Shown in pieces: positions 46,836-63,307 of a stretch of 64,000 nt of DNA; the stretch's first letter is position 1; each line of letters opens with the position of its first letter. The position numbers and the translations under genes are program-made. This DNA comes from Nissolia schottii (lineage: Eukaryota; Streptophyta; Magnoliopsida; Fabales; Fabaceae): the NCBI GenBank assembly GCA_003254905.1, contig QANU01086265.1:73231-137230 (forward strand). The letters run 5' to 3'. The notes under the pieces are model-generated. The model was not told the origin of the DNA. It saw only the letters and a program-made list of their open reading frames with translations, and did no database searches.

Positions 46836-48397
46836 GGATCTTTTCATAAAAGACATATATTACCTAATAATCTTTTTGATATATCAAAGAATATAATGTA
46901 TATTTTCAATTAGATTACTTGTGCATGTTAAACACTACAATGGAGCATCACTAATGATTTAAAAAGTGGAAATCTTTATTAGTGGTAATATGAATTATAA
47001 GTAATCTTGTTAGGTAATGTACCAAATGAAACACCCTCAATCCTCTAATGATGATTATTTACTAATATAAAGTAATGAAGCAGAGGTTAATATTTAATCA
47101 TAGTTTATTAGACTAGCTAAGGATTTACTGAGGCAAACAAAAAAGTCAATATCTGAAAAGTCAATTGTCGACTAATTTCTTCATTAGGATCTAATCACTT
47201 TATTAATGTTTAAGAGTATAATTTAATGATAATTAAGTTGTTAACTCTAATTAGAAACACTAATCATTCTTAATTAGGAAACATGATTACTGATTAGTGT
47301 TTTGGCCTTTGCCCTAACCCTAATCCCACTCACTAATCATACTTATTCACTAATCAGCTCTTGCATTAGTGTACAAGAGACAAAAAGAATTATGATGATC
47401 TTTATCTCAAATGGTCAAGTTTCTTTATTTGTTTTTGATATGTTTAACCATTTGAGGCAAATATCATCTTTTCTGTCATGCATTAATTGTACCTTATACT
47501 ATATGTTTTTTTTTCCCATATTCCTCGCACACAATAAGTCTCAACATACTTAAATTTAGGATAACATACATAACATAAAGTTCAAGAAAACATCAATTAA
47601 TCCTAAAGATGATGTAAGGAGACTCCTTTGTTGATTTGATATGTAATTTCTCCTAAAAATCCTCAAAAATGTTGTTTTGATTGAGAAATCCTATAAGAGG
47701 TTGGAAGGTCTTTTGTAGTCCTGGTGGGGTATTAACGTCTAACACACCTAAACTTTCATGTCAAAATAAACTCATCGGTTCATGAGCTAATCTAATCCAG
47801 TGGACACCCGTTTTTGCAACCTATAGTGTGCAAACTTACCCTATTCCAGCTACCCATTCTAGCTCTTTCTGTTACCTTGTTCCTCTCCCTAACTTTTTCA
47901 ACAACTTTCACTAGAGAGGATCCCTCCATGGTAGTTTTGGTGATCCTTATTATTATTATTGTTATTATTATTATTTAATGTTTTTCTTTTGTTTTTCCTT
48001 TCTTCATCACTTCCCACATAATATGGTGTTTCGTTTGACTTCACACTAGCGATTCTAGCTTGATGGTAGCGGTGTTCAGAGCATGAGAGATGACTTGTGG
48101 CTTATTCTTTCGGTGACTAATGCGTCATGTAACTTCGAGAGATTGTACGTGGTTCAAGTGATAGATCAACGTTGGTGGTGGAAAGATTGAGGAGTTGTCT
48201 GTTTTCTTTTGGTTATGGCGCTTTTTTTTTCACGCTGCCTTGTTCTAGAGGTGCTGAGAAAGCAGCCTCGTTCTTGAAGTTCTAATTATGCTATGTTTGG
48301 GTTCACCATTCTATAGCTTGGGTGTTCCTTTGGATTATGTTCATCTAAGACCATATGATTATGCTATTTTTTTTAATTGAATTGCAGTAACTTTCAG
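46836..48397. other. No gene seen
   Basis: About 1.5 kb of AT-rich intergenic DNA with an (ATT)n run near 47948-47975. No coding, RNA or transposon border could be supported. Confidence 0.55.
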
Positions 48398-49124
48398 CTA
48401 TGTTGCACAGGTACTAGTATGGTACCAGTACCGTGTACAGGGTACAAATTTGTTTAAAAAATAGAGGTACGAGTACGCTGAATATGTATGTATGTGTGTG
48501 TATATATATATCCAATTAAAAACCAATAACACAACAAAAATTTCATATAATAAAAAAAGTTCACATGGTAACTAATGTAAATATCCAATCCAAAATCAAC
48601 AGCACAAGAAAAATCAAAATCATATTTCTTTAATTCTTTCTCAAAAAAAAGAAAGAAAAAAAAAAGAAGAAGAGAAGAGAAAGTTGGAACAATGCTAACC
48701 TTAACGAAGAAGAAGAAGAACGAGAACTCACTGGAGACAAGGTCACGTTGCCGGAAACGATGATCCTTGCTAGATGTGACGCTAAAGAAGTAGGAGAACG
48801 AGGACGTTGGAGACAAGGTTGTGTCGCCTAAGACAAGGTCGCGCTGGAGAGAAGAGCACCACAAAAGAAGAGGAATCATAAGAGGAGTGGATGGAGAAGA
48901 GTGTGTGCGCGAATTAAAGGATGGGACATAGAGGATTGAAGGAGGAGTTAGGGTACTATTTTTTTACTAATGTCTGATTAGTAAATCAAATTTAAATAAA
49001 ACAACGACATAATTTTGGTCACCTGGCATACCCGCACCATACCCGGGGGTTCCCATGGCATACATGTACCAGGTACGGACTGATACAAGTACCTTTCCAA
49101 AAAATGGAGTACAATGCAATATAG
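48398..49124. mobile_element. Non-autonomous hAT element, 727 bp
   Basis: The left end is CTATGTTGCACAGGTAC. The right end reverse-complemented is CTATATTGCATTGTAC. The flanking 8-mers ACTTTCAG (48390-48397) and ACTTTTAC (49125-49132) agree at 6 of 8 positions, as in an aged hAT target duplication. Subterminal GTACC and GGTAC words, and a purine-rich interior (48640-48730) opening a Phe-rich minus-strand frame, mirror the 5' part of the hAT element at 1-2719. It is therefore a deletion derivative of that family. Confidence 0.8.
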
Positions 49125-49684
49125 ACTTTTACCACACACAAATTGCATTTTTGTTTTTTGGTTGAGAATACCGAATCATATTTAATAACCAGTTTAATGT
49201 ATATTAGATAAGACACACCTTTTGCATGGGCTTGTCAATACACCAATAGGACCAATTATAAAAAAAAAAAAAAACAACGATTTGATAATTTTTTAATATT
49301 AAAACCATTACTTCAAACACACAGAGTTACAAGGATGAGGGGGAGAAACAATTAGGTTACTTCAAGTTGAAGTAATCGATCTCAATAGGAATAAAATTTA
49401 AATATCAATTCAAGAAAAAAAAATACACCAAAAGCTACGTTAATTTTTTTTTACATAATGTTACGTAATTGTGACCATATTTAAATAATGTCCAACAAAG
49501 TAAAACCCTCACCTCGAAGAAAAAACTTCCAAAAAATTTAGAAAAAATAGGTTTAATAGATTTGACAAGTATGGTTGTAATGGTTGTCAACGTGCCATTA
49601 AAATCATTCAAATAAACAAAACCAGCGAAAAGTTGCATGTATGTATGCCCATGACGCAGCCAGGACAACAAAGCCTCCGCTGTC

Positions 49685-49742
49685 TCTTTCCTCTCTCTTT
49701 CCGTTGTCCTTGTCCGCTTCCTCTTCCTCTTCCTCTTCACCT
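49685..49742. promoter_or_regulatory. CT-rich tract upstream of carboxylesterase gene
   Basis: A 58-bp pyrimidine tract (CTCTTTCCTCTCTCTTTCC, then repeated CTTCCT) lies about 290 bp upstream of the ATG. It is typical of plant promoter or leader Y-patches and could contribute to transcription start selection. Confidence 0.4.
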
Positions 49743-49954
49743 CACCACATTGAATTGAAGCACCACAGATTCAACAAATTTCAAATTTCGCATAAGCCCT
49801 AACAATTCCCGTGCGACCCAATCTCCGCCACAACCCTAATCTCAACAATCCTTATTAACCAAGGAATAATAATTCATCATCCTAGTCCCAACACAACCAA
49901 AAAAGGAAAACGAAGTTCTCATTCCCAATTTTAGCAAAAACCACAGTTTTCCCC

Positions 49955-49962
49955 ATAAATAG
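49955..49962 (+). promoter_or_regulatory. TATA-like box (ATAAATAG) upstream of CXE16
   Basis: CCATAAATAGACGG lies 60 bp upstream of the ATG. If used, the leader would be only about 30 bp, so the main start may instead lie nearer the CT-rich tract. It is a motif match only. Confidence 0.4.
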
Positions 49963-50021
49963 ACGGAGAAAGAGTGTGGTACAGTGGAGCCAGTCGTAGA
50001 GCAAGAGAGAGATAGAAAGAG

Positions 50022-53000
50022 ATGCCAAGTGTGGCTGTGAAGCTGTACAGCGTCTTCTTCAAGTTCCTCTTGAAGCATCGGCTGCAAAACCGGGTTCAAG
50101 CCCCGCCCGAACAGTTCGACCCGTTTGGCGTCACATCCCGTCCCGAAGAATCCGTAGCGGCGGCCAACCCGTCATTCACGGATGGCGTGGCCACCAAGGA
50201 CATCCACATCGACCCACTCACCTCTCTCTCCATCAGAATCTTCCTCCCCGAATCAGCACTGACCCTTCCCGAACCCGATTTCAAGCCTCACAACCACCAC
50301 CCCCACCCACCCAAACCTAGGTCCAACCCTACCAACCTCCGGAAACCTGATCCCGAACCGGGATCTGTCTCCACGAGCGACTCGAACTCGCTCCCTTCGC
50401 GGCGTAACAGCTATGGTTCCTCCGCGGGGGCTACCCCAAGGGGAGAACCGCACCGAAGGAACAGCTTCGGAGTGGCGATGAGCAACGGTGTTGTTGAGGG
50501 TTTGAATTTGATGTCCACCGGCGTTTACCGGGGGTACTCGCCGGGGATGGATAATCACCGCAAATTGCCGGTGATGTTGCAGTTCCACGGCGGCGGCTGG
50601 GTCAGCGGGAGCAATGATTCCGTCGCCAACGATATCTTCTGTCGGCGGATCGCAAAGCTTTGCGATGTGATCGTTGTCGCTGTGGGGTACCGGCTGGCGC
50701 CAGAGAATCGGTACCCTGCAGCGTTCGAGGACGGGCTGACGGTGCTGAATTGGTTGGCGAAGCAGGCAAATCTGGCTGAATGTAGCAAGTCCATGGGGAT
50801 TGGGAGAGTTGGAGGGGGAGGCGGTGGTGGGAGTGGGACTGAGTTCAAGAAATCAGATTCTCATCGGCATATTGTTGATTCGTTTGGAGCGTCAGTTGTT
50901 GAGCCATGGTTGGCTGCTCATGGAGATCCATCAAGGTCACAATTCTTGTCACTGTCTGATGATTCTGTTGATTCATTGAATTTTGATATAAATATTCCGT
51001 GTCATGATCCTGCGGTGCTTGCTACGCTAGTCTGATTAAGCATTTTAAAATTTAGGTTGAAGTTATGAAACTTGATACATCATCGTATGCCCTTGTTGTG
51101 GTTGTTTATTTTTGTGAATACATTGATTGCCTCTTCCAAATATAGATAGTGATTAGAGAGTGTGGTGTAAGGTAGCCCTTCTTCAGTCAAGGACTCAAGG
51201 GGATCCTGGATAGGGGAGGAGAGTTTACAAATAAATGCAGCGGATGAATTTCGATCATTGTATAAATTTGATGGGTGCAAGTTTAAGTTGAAATGTGAAT
51301 TTATGGGATTCCGCATTTACAATGGATTGATTGAATTCTCTGTGCGGTCTAGTAAACAATTAGGGCTCCACAAGAGAGTTATCTAGGCACATTGTTTCAT
51401 GCATTTAATAGTTCACAGGTTAAGGAAGTTTCAGATTTGTAGAAAAACTCAACCTCTATTGTGATTTTATTAATTTGCTAATTTCCCAAGTGTTGTATAA
51501 CTAGCTGTGAAATAGTCACATCTTGGTTCATTTTCTAGTTTCAAATATAGAGGTCTGTTTCATATTTGGGGTTGGGATCCTCAGTTGTCTTAAGAGACTA
51601 GAGAGAATTCCTATATCTGCTTTTATTAATATAGGCATTATTATGCTTCGATTTTCATTTATATGAAATGATTATGCCAAGTATACTGGTTCTTTCAGTT
51701 TGAAATGTGTCTTTATCTCAGTTGTTATAACTTATTTAACTAAATAGACTAGTTGAAAAGTACAAACACATTGAACAGAGGTGGTAAAGTGATGATTCCA
51801 TGCCAGATATTCTGCTGGTGGAGGTTACTTGATGGAGGAACAGGTCATTCTGCATTACTTGAAGGGGTGATGTTAGGCTTTTTAGTTATAACATAAAAGG
51901 ACTAGTGGACTTGTAGTTCTGAAGCATCATTTTGTTTGAACATTTTTTGCCTAAGATTTCTTTCATTCCTGTTACCAATGAAGCATGGGTATGTGCAGGA
52001 GGCCAAAGTACCTATACCGGGTACATATCCAGTACGGGTATGCCTTGGGTACGCGTGGTTACACCTAAATATGTACCAGAAATTCATTTAAAAATAAAAA
52101 AATAAAAATTTGGGTACGGCTTAGGTGTTGCTAGATATGGCCGGGTACGGCTTAATACACAGCTTGTACTAAACTGCTTCATCTTATACCATTTTCAGAT
52201 ATTCATCCAAGTTTTCCCTTACCTTATTTCCCCTTTCTTATTTGCAACACCCACAGAGCCACCCCAACATCACACTTTTCTTCCCCCTGCCCCACTGTCG
52301 CCGGCGAAATCAACACCCCCCACCAGCGTCGCTAGCTCAGACAACATGATAGCAGCAGCGGTGAGGAGGCCCACCACACCTCTCTTCCCTTTGAAGGATG
52401 ATGACTTCACGACGACCATCGTCTCTTTGTGGGTGCTAGTGATGATTGTTCCTCTTTGCAGCGAGCGATTAGTTCTCTTGACCAGTTTTTTTTTTTTTTT
52501 GGTCAGTGGTGCTGTATCTATTTCTTTTGGATCTATCACTCTTCCTTTTCAAATTCTTTTGTTTTGGGCCTCCTTTCACAAACAAAAAATTTGAATGAGT
52601 AATTAATTTTTTGAGTAACTTAGAAATCATGTAATTATTTAACAGATATTTGTTGTGTACATGTGTTGTCTCTTCTTAAAGCTTAAATTTTTGTTGCATG
52701 TTTGTGCTGAAAAAGGTTATAACTATTGTGTATTTCATGTGATAAAAAGCTTAAGTTTGATTAATGTTAAAGACAAAGTTTTGCTAATAAAAAAAGACAA
52801 AGTTTGTGTGTTTCTTATTTTATCATATGAAATTTTAGTTTATGTAAATCTTATTTTATGTGTGTGTGTGTGTGTGTAATATGACTTACCCGTAGTTATA
52901 CAAAATTCCCCATCCCTGTATCCATACCCAATACCAGTACCGTACCTGCGCCTATGCAACATAGCCTGTTACCACCTGGCGGAGAAGGTTTTGTTGTTGT

Positions 53001-55657
53001 AGTAGTATACTATTTCTTTCTTTCTTGCTCTTGGCATGCTGGCTTGCTTATCATATTTATTGTCAGTATCAGATTTCTGTTTTCGGACAATGGCTGGATC
53101 CTCAAGCACTAGAGCACCCTTTTTTAAATTTTCATTACCTTCTGTTTATGTTGGTCTATGTTGTTTTCTCCCCTGCGCATGCACTTTAATAAAGGCATTC
53201 CTTTGTTTGGCACTATTGTTAGTTTTTCCATTAGCATCCTATTGGAATAGGAAATTAGTTTATTGGCTTGTTGGCACCCAAAGATTCCACTTGTTTAATC
53301 CATTTTATTGACAAGAGGCTGAAATTGCAATTGGAGAATATCGATAAAAATATGATGCTATAACCATTCGGAGAATGTCCCTAGTGTGTGTGTGTGGGTG
53401 TGTGTGTAATATGACATACCCGTAGACGTAGTTTTACAAAATTTTCGTACCCCGTCCTTGTATCCATACCCAATGCCATTATCATACCCACGCTTATGCA
53501 ACATAGCCTGTTACCACCTGGCGGAGAAGGTTTTGTTGTTGTAGTAGTATTTCTTTCTTTCTTGCTTTTGGCCTGCTGGCTTGCTTATCATATTTATTGT
53601 CAGTATCACATTTCTGTTTTCGGACAATGGCTGGATCCTCAACCACTAGAGCACCCTTTTTTAAATTTTCATTACCTTCTGTTTATGTTGGTCTATGTTG
53701 TTTTCTCCCCTGCGCATGCACTTTAATAATGGCATTCCTTTGTTTGGCACTATTGTTAGTTTTGCCATTAGCACCCTATTGGAATAGGAAATTAACTTAT
53801 TGGCTTGTTGGCACCCCAAGATTCCACTTGTTTAATCCATTTTATTGACAAGAGGCTGAAATTGCAATTGGAGAATGTCAATAAAAATATGATGCTATAA
53901 CCATTCGGAGAATGTCCCTAGATTATATGTGTGTGTGTGTGTAATATGACGTACCCGTAGTTTTACAAAATTTTCGTACCCCGTCCTTGTATCCATACCC
54001 AATACCATTACCATACCCGCGCCTGTGCAACATAGCCTGTAACCACCTGGCGGAGAATGTTTTGTTTTTGTAGTAGTATTTCTTTCTTTCTTGCTCTTGG
54101 TCTGCTGGCTTGCTTATCATATTTATTGTCAGTATCACATTTCTGTTTTCGGACAATGGCTGGATCCTCAAGCACTAGAGCACCCTTTTTTAAATTTTCA
54201 TTACCTTCTGTTTATGTTGGTCTATGTTGTTTTCTCCCCTGCGCATGCACTTTAATAATGGCATTCCTTTGTTTGGCACTATTGTTAGTTTTGCCATTAG
54301 CACCCTATTGGAATAGGAAATTAATTTATTGGCTTGTTGGCACCCCAAGATTCCACTTGTTTAATCCATTTTATTGACAAGAGGCTGAAATTGCAATTGG
54401 AGAATGTCTATAGAAATACGATATTATAACCATTTGGAGAATGTCCCTAGATTCCAAAACCAAGGATAATGTAATGCTTCATCTGAAACATCTACCATTT
54501 GGAGTCCTATCTTTCTCATTTGCGTTTCCTTGTGCTCTTTCTGGTCTTCCTGTCCAGGGCTGCTAATATCAAATATTGTTTAACATTTTTTTCCTTGTAT
54601 TCGTTCCACCATATCTCAACTTTCTTTTCTATAATAAGCTGATTCCTTGGATATCTTCTTTCAACAACCCCAATATTTATTCATGAAGCTTAGTTAGGGA
54701 GTCTTTGGCAATACTCATGGCATAATCTTTTGTTCTTGAAAATAGTACTATATAAATACTAAATCAATTTTTATCGGAGTACATATTTGGCTATTGTCAT
54801 CAAAGTGATTGGGTGAATTAAGAAGATAATTCTTTGGACAAGATTTTACGTATTACCAGCTCTTGGGCATGGCATGGTATAGTATAATGCAATGCCTCTC
54901 CCAAAGGGCCCTTGTTTATGTGCATTAAAAAATGAGTTGACATCTTATGTTGCAGGGCAACATATTTGTAGAAATGCTATTGCATTGTTTGTCAATTAAT
55001 TTCTTTCCGTCATGTTTCCTTTTGTTCCAGTTCTTAGATGGTTCTCATGGAGTTGTGTACTGCCCTTCTTTCAGTGTTTAACCTTGTTCTATTTTTTAAA
55101 AATTTTTTTTATATAACAGATGTGTTCTTCTTGGCGTGAGTTGTGGTGCAAATATTGCAGACTACGTGGCTCAAAAAGCTGTGAAAGGAGGCAAACTTCT
55201 CGACCCCGTCAAGGTGGTAGCACAAGTCTTGATGTATCCATTTTTTGTTGGAAGTGTGCCCACACGTTCTGAAATAAAGTTGGCAAACTCCTACTTTTAT
55301 GACAAGTCAATGTGTATGCTTGCGTGGAAACTTTTCCTACCTGAGGAAGAATTTAGTTTGGACCACCCAGCTGCTAATCCCCTAGTCCCAGACCGGGTTC
55401 CTCCATTAAAACTGATGCCGCCAACATTGACAGTGGTGGCAGAACATGACTGGATGAGGGATCGTGCCATTGCTTACTCAGAAGAGCTCCGGAAGGTGAA
55501 TGTTGATGCACCTGTTCTTGAGTACAAGGATGCAGTGCATGAATTTGCAACACTCGATGTTCTTCTCAAAAGTCCACAGGCCCAGGTTTGCGCTGAGGAC
55601 ATTGCCATCTGGGTCAAGAAATATATTTCGCTTCGAGGTCATGAATTCTCTTATTGA
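50022..55657 (+). CDS. CXE16: Carboxylesterase, CXE16-like (HSL/GID1-type alpha/beta hydrolase)
   Basis: Two exons, 50022-50935 and 55120-55657, join AG|gtcaca...taacag|A to give 483 aa. The protein follows Arabidopsis CXE16 throughout. The start MPSVAVKLYSVFFKFLLKHR is the family N-terminus. A low-complexity Pro/Asn/Ser linker spans about 85-150. The oxyanion-hole motif HGGGW is at 189-193, the nucleophile elbow GVSCG has S312, the acid is D415 in AEHDWMRDRA, and the histidine is H445 in DAVHEF. All catalytic residues are present, so it should be an active hydrolase of small esters; the natural substrate is unknown. The splice falls just before the nucleophile motif, so exon 1 alone cannot be active. 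The intron (4184 bp) holds a hAT element and a tandem triplication. A poly-Gly run (about 264-270) is probably variable in length. Confidence 0.95.
51976..52964. mobile_element. Non-autonomous hAT element in CXE16 intron, TSD CCTGTTAC
   Basis: A perfect 8-bp target duplication CCTGTTAC (51968-51975, 52965-52972) surrounds it. The left end is CAATGAAGCATGGGTA. The right end reverse-complemented is CTATGTTGCATAGGCG, matching the TIR of the copy at 48398. GTACC words are dense near both ends. The interior (52180-52850) is not transposase; it includes a C/T-rich part and a Phe-rich frame. Its right 106 bp has been co-amplified in the tandem array that follows. Confidence 0.88.
52859..54450. repeat. 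Three tandem copies of a 526-537 bp unit in CXE16 intron
   Basis: The units are 52859-53384, 53385-53921 and about 53922-54450. Each begins with a (TG)n run. It then carries about 100 bp of the hAT right end (ending GCAACATAG), the target-site word CCTGTTAC or CCTGTAAC, and about 430 bp of intron ending GAATGTCCCTAG. Copies 2 and 3 are closer to each other than to copy 1. The TG runs at the joins suggest slippage or unequal exchange there. Each unit opens an 83-106 codon hydrophobic frame that is not thought to be a gene. Confidence 0.92.
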
Positions 55658-55899
55658 GTAATAACAAATTAAGATGATGATGGGGGGACAGATTTTTAAC
55701 CCAACTTTGTAATTAGCTTTAGATCACTCTTTTGCTGTCGGGGTTGTGATATATTTCTTGATTGGTTTTGGTGATTGATAAGGTGTTGAATGTTGACTGG
55801 TTCCATGTTCGTACCATCTGTAGTTATTTTTTGTAAGATAGAGTTGTCCGAGAGTAGGATTAGCTGAGCCAGTAAGATGCATTCACCTGATGCATACAG

Positions 55900-57123
55900 T
55901 ATTTGGACGTTCCTGTGCCATTTTTTAACTCTGTATTGTATATTATTTGTTTTGAAAATATATAAAATTTAATGAACAATTCTCCTATTGTGTGAGAATG
56001 TGGCATCCAACCATTCTCCAATCGAAGATCCTCTGATACTGATGTTAACAATGGACCAAGTTTACCCCAGAACTATTGAATATATGATTCGTTAGAAAAT
56101 TTTATTGGCTGCAGTTCATGATTCCTTGCAGTGAAGTACTAATATGCAAGCAGAACTTTGTGTAATAAGAACTGGTCTGTTGTTGCATGGGACTTTTGCT
56201 AACGACAAACAAGTTAAATCTCATCTAGCGTTGCATACCTTCAACCTATGTTTATTGCCACATTATTGGAGATATCCAGATGATATGAGAGGTGCAATTC
56301 TGACCATGTGCTGCATGGAGGGATTGGATGTGCGGACCCCGTTTAGCTGAAAAAGAAGGATCTTCAACCCTCTCTCGGCTTTGTATTCGGGTGATTCCAC
56401 CCAACGATGTTACTCAGAGCTTTGTTTGATGATGCTCAACGACGTGTTTGGTGAAGGGGTTACAATATGGAAGAATTAAGATGAGAACCTCTCACCAACT
56501 CAAGTCTTTATGTTGCCAAGGTTCATTATTTAAACATAGTGATTTAATTATCAAAATCGACACGGGGTGATTGCAATTGAAATAAGTGCGTATTATAGTT
56601 ATGTAAGTGTTGAATTAATGTATTACTTTTTGTAATAAGGTGCACCAATTATTAGTTGATATTATGTTCAACACATCTACATGATTAAAATTCATATTTA
56701 TTTTGCATATGTTCATTTAGGTGTTTAAGAGTTGTGTAAAAAAAAAAGAAAGAAGAAAGAACCTCCTTATTAAAGGTGGGAACAGACCAGACAGCCTATC
56801 AAGACCTATGGCCTGACCTGTTGCCAGACCCAGACTGTTCCTAAGACTTGCCGTCACTCAATGTACCTATTCTCACTTCCCACACCTCTCCTCTCCTCTC
56901 TATCTCTGTGTCTCTCACGCTCACGCTCTTCATCTTTCAATCTCTGATCTCTCAATCGTCACCCCATCTTCGCCATCTCTGTCTTTCACACGAGCTTCTT
57001 GCCATTCTCACCATATCTCATCCTTGGATTCGTGGCCACTCTCATCGTCGGATCCACCGCGTGCAACGATTGTCTTTGCCATTGTCCTCCTCATCTCTAA
57101 AGCTTAGTTGCGGAGATCCAGAG
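55900..57123. other. No gene seen (3' flank of CXE16)
   Basis: 3' UTR and intergenic DNA of the carboxylesterase gene. A C/T-rich stretch at 56870-57110 opens a Ser/Leu-rich frame of 99 codons without a recognisable domain; it resembles a promoter-like CT tract more than a gene. Confidence 0.5.
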
Positions 57124-57900
57124 TGTAACATTCCACTTTTTACTTAGTAAAGATTTCACATAATAAATAAATATGAGAGTAATTTAATTAGACTAGAAAT
57201 GTTAAATTCCCAATTTTATTTCCCAAAAATGACAATTAAGGTAGTTCGCGGTCTCGTGAAATTTCGTGAGATCTAGATTAATTATCTTTCGTCGCCGAAA
57301 TTTAATCAAGTATCTAAGGTATCCGTAAAATACATTTTTATGAAAATAAATTTACAAATACCTTGGATTAACTTAAATTCCTCATTAAAAAAATTATTAG
57401 ATTAAGATGGCGTATTCGGATAATTTTTAGGACACTCATACACAAAAAGTTAACGATCAAACACGATCAAACACAATCAAAAACACACATAGAAATTAAC
57501 ATGCACACACGCGGCCATATTACCAGAAGAATCACGGCCACCTTGCATGGTCAAAGTTTCAAAACAATCATGAGGTATATGAGTCATATGGTGATGTCAT
57601 GGCTTACCTCATTAATTAATTTAATTTTCACTTAAATTTTGCCTCCAACTTTGGAAGACAAGGTCATCCCCAAGAGGTTATAAATAGCCCACCATTGTCT
57701 TGAATTTTCACATGCAAGTGTTCCCATAAGCACGTTGTCTTCTTGGTATGTAGTTCCTCGGGCACTTTCTTGGATAATTATATGCATCATACATAACGTA
57801 TACTAGTTTTATGCATCCAATATGATATTATGAAATATCAAATGTGTATCTTATAGTGTTATGATGTTCTTGAATGCTATGTTATGTTTAAGGTGAAATT
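57124..57900 (+). mobile_element. Truncated LTR of the TGTAACA family
   Basis: It starts TGTAACATTCCAC and follows the first 600 bp of the copies at 15233 and 40449 (AAAATTATTAGATTAAGATGG, then GGATAATTTTTAGGACACTC). A TATA box, TTATAAATAGCCC (near 57678), fits an LTR promoter. The 3' part is missing; the end is approximate. Confidence 0.6.
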
Positions 57901-58117
57901 TGTCTTTTTGTTCTGCTATGGTCTTATTCCAAGCATCTCCAGCTTATGAAAAACTGAACACTAAGCATTGAATGATAGAGCTATTCAGGCTTTTGGAGGA
58001 GTGCATTGATCTTTTACGTATTTCCTATGAATTTTATAGGAGCGCGATCTATATTTTTATGTGGAAGTGGTTTGATTGCTATGGCAAGGATAGGAGTTCA
58101 GTTTGCTATTTGGTGCT

Positions 58118-59513
58118 TGATAGAGGAATTTTATCCCATATTTATATACTCTATAATCGGACATTGCATTGTAAAAGTGTGTGATTTTAATGCTTAATTA
58201 ATATGTTTTGCACATTATCCTCTTCTGTGAGAAATTGAGAAAAATGCAATTTAAGACACCATTTTTAGAAATCTATTTGTAGATTTTTTTGTTCCTTTTT
58301 GGTTTCTATTGCAGAAAAATAAATTATCAAGAGGACTAATAAAGATTCAAAGGAGATTGAATAATATATGAATTTTGAAGAAGGGATTTGAAGAAAAAAT
58401 TTGGATCATAACATAAAATACAAATTTGAATTCAAATTCAAAAAGATTTTATCAAAGATTTGCTGAGGATTTTTTAACGCTGGCTTTGTCACGGATTTTG
58501 TACCTGGATGGAGGTTGAATCACTGTTTGACTTCCGCTACAAAGTTGTATATCTATCTCTTAGCTTTAATTAAAGACTTGAATCACCTCAATCTGATATT
58601 TGTAGCCAAAGTTATTGTGATTTTACCAACTGCTGTTTAAAAGTGCGAGATTTTCACTCACTTTAGGCCATCCTCTATAAATAGACATTCTCAATACTCT
58701 CTCGACACTTAGCCTCCACTTTTATCTTCTGCACTTTTTCCTTTTATTTTATGCACGTTAGGTTTATGTTAGTAGTACTTAGTTATTAGTTCTTCAAGAA
58801 TTGTTGGAGCGCTCACATTGACAACGCAAGCTCCCAATTATTTGCAAAGTTCTTCTGTTATTTTATTTAGGTTTTGTTATTTTAATTCTTTGTTATTTTT
58901 TACTCTCTTCTTGTCTTTATTTTATGAGTTTTTATCCTTCACCCATGGAAGAGTAATTTCCTTAATATCTTGTATGCGATAACTCTAGATTAGGATTAAT
59001 TGAAGGTTCTTTCGCTTAATGTTTATTTATGATTTGTTCCACTCCTAATTAAGTAATACAACGATGACATGTTATTGGTTATGGTTGATTCTAGGTTGAT
59101 AGTTATTGATTTAGGATTTGGAAACTTTTTGAGAACTAATTAGATCTAATTAGGTTGTGTAATTAATGCTTAGGGGATTGATGATCGCAGTCTCTAAAGT
59201 GAATTGCAAGTTAGTTAGAGATTTCAACTAACAGCAACATCCCCTTTATGAATAATTAATTGAGGAATCGAAGACAATAAATCCTTGAACCTAGAAAAAG
59301 CCATATGCAGGATATTGCCTTTAATGATTGTTGATTTACTTTTGTTTTAAGTTCCATTTAAATCAATTCAAACCCCTCCCCCCATTACTTTGAATTGACT
59401 TTTAAATTGATTCCTTAAAGACGACCTAGGTTAGCCTTGTACTACGTTTTGGGGTTTACTTAGTTTTATAAATTATTATTTGATTGCATACGGTTTGGTT
59501 TTGGTGTGTGTCA
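58118..59513 (+). mobile_element. LTR plus primer-binding-site remnant of an Athila-like element
   Basis: It starts TGATAGAGGAATTTTATC, alignable with the minus-strand LTR at 17750-18601, and ends GTGTGTCA. A promoter CTCTATAAATAGACATTC lies at about 58674. Right after the end, TTTGACGCCTCCGTCGCCAG (59517-59536) looks like the primer-binding region of Ogre/Tat/Athila elements. Almost nothing of the interior remains before the GAPDH promoter, 0.5 kb away. Confidence 0.6.
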
Positions 59514-59823
59514 AATTTGACGCCTCCGTCGCCAGAAAAACAATTTAGCCAATTCTTTTTTTTTTTCCTTCCTTTTCTTCTTTATTTTCTCTTCATTTTT
59601 ATCATTTGATTTTAGAGTTTAGGGTTAATAAAGATTCATTTAAGAAAAAACGTGAGAAGATACTGACAAAAGCCAAAGAGAAAAAAATCTGTTAAGCGTT
59701 GTTCTTTTAATTATCATTTAACTGTACGAGTTGTATCCCCATAATCTAAATTTAAAGATTAGTGCTTTTACAATTTTTACCAATTCAATCTCGTGGCCGT
59801 TATGCTTCGATGTTAGTGGTTGA

Positions 59824-63307
<3,484 letters not shown>

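Noticed and set aside
50096-50848. Minus-strand frames opposite CXE16 exon 1
   Set aside because: Shadows of a GC-rich coding exon in other frames.
53036-54377. Three similar hydrophobic frames (83-106 codons) in the CXE16 intron, as a repeated gene
   Set aside because: They come from the tandem array. In the aligned frame the base differences I compared between copies 1 and 3 all change the amino acid, so there is no sign of selection on the protein, and the frames lie in an intron.
57972-58197. 63-70 codon frames upstream of the LTR at 58118
   Set aside because: They overlap the LTR start and match no family.
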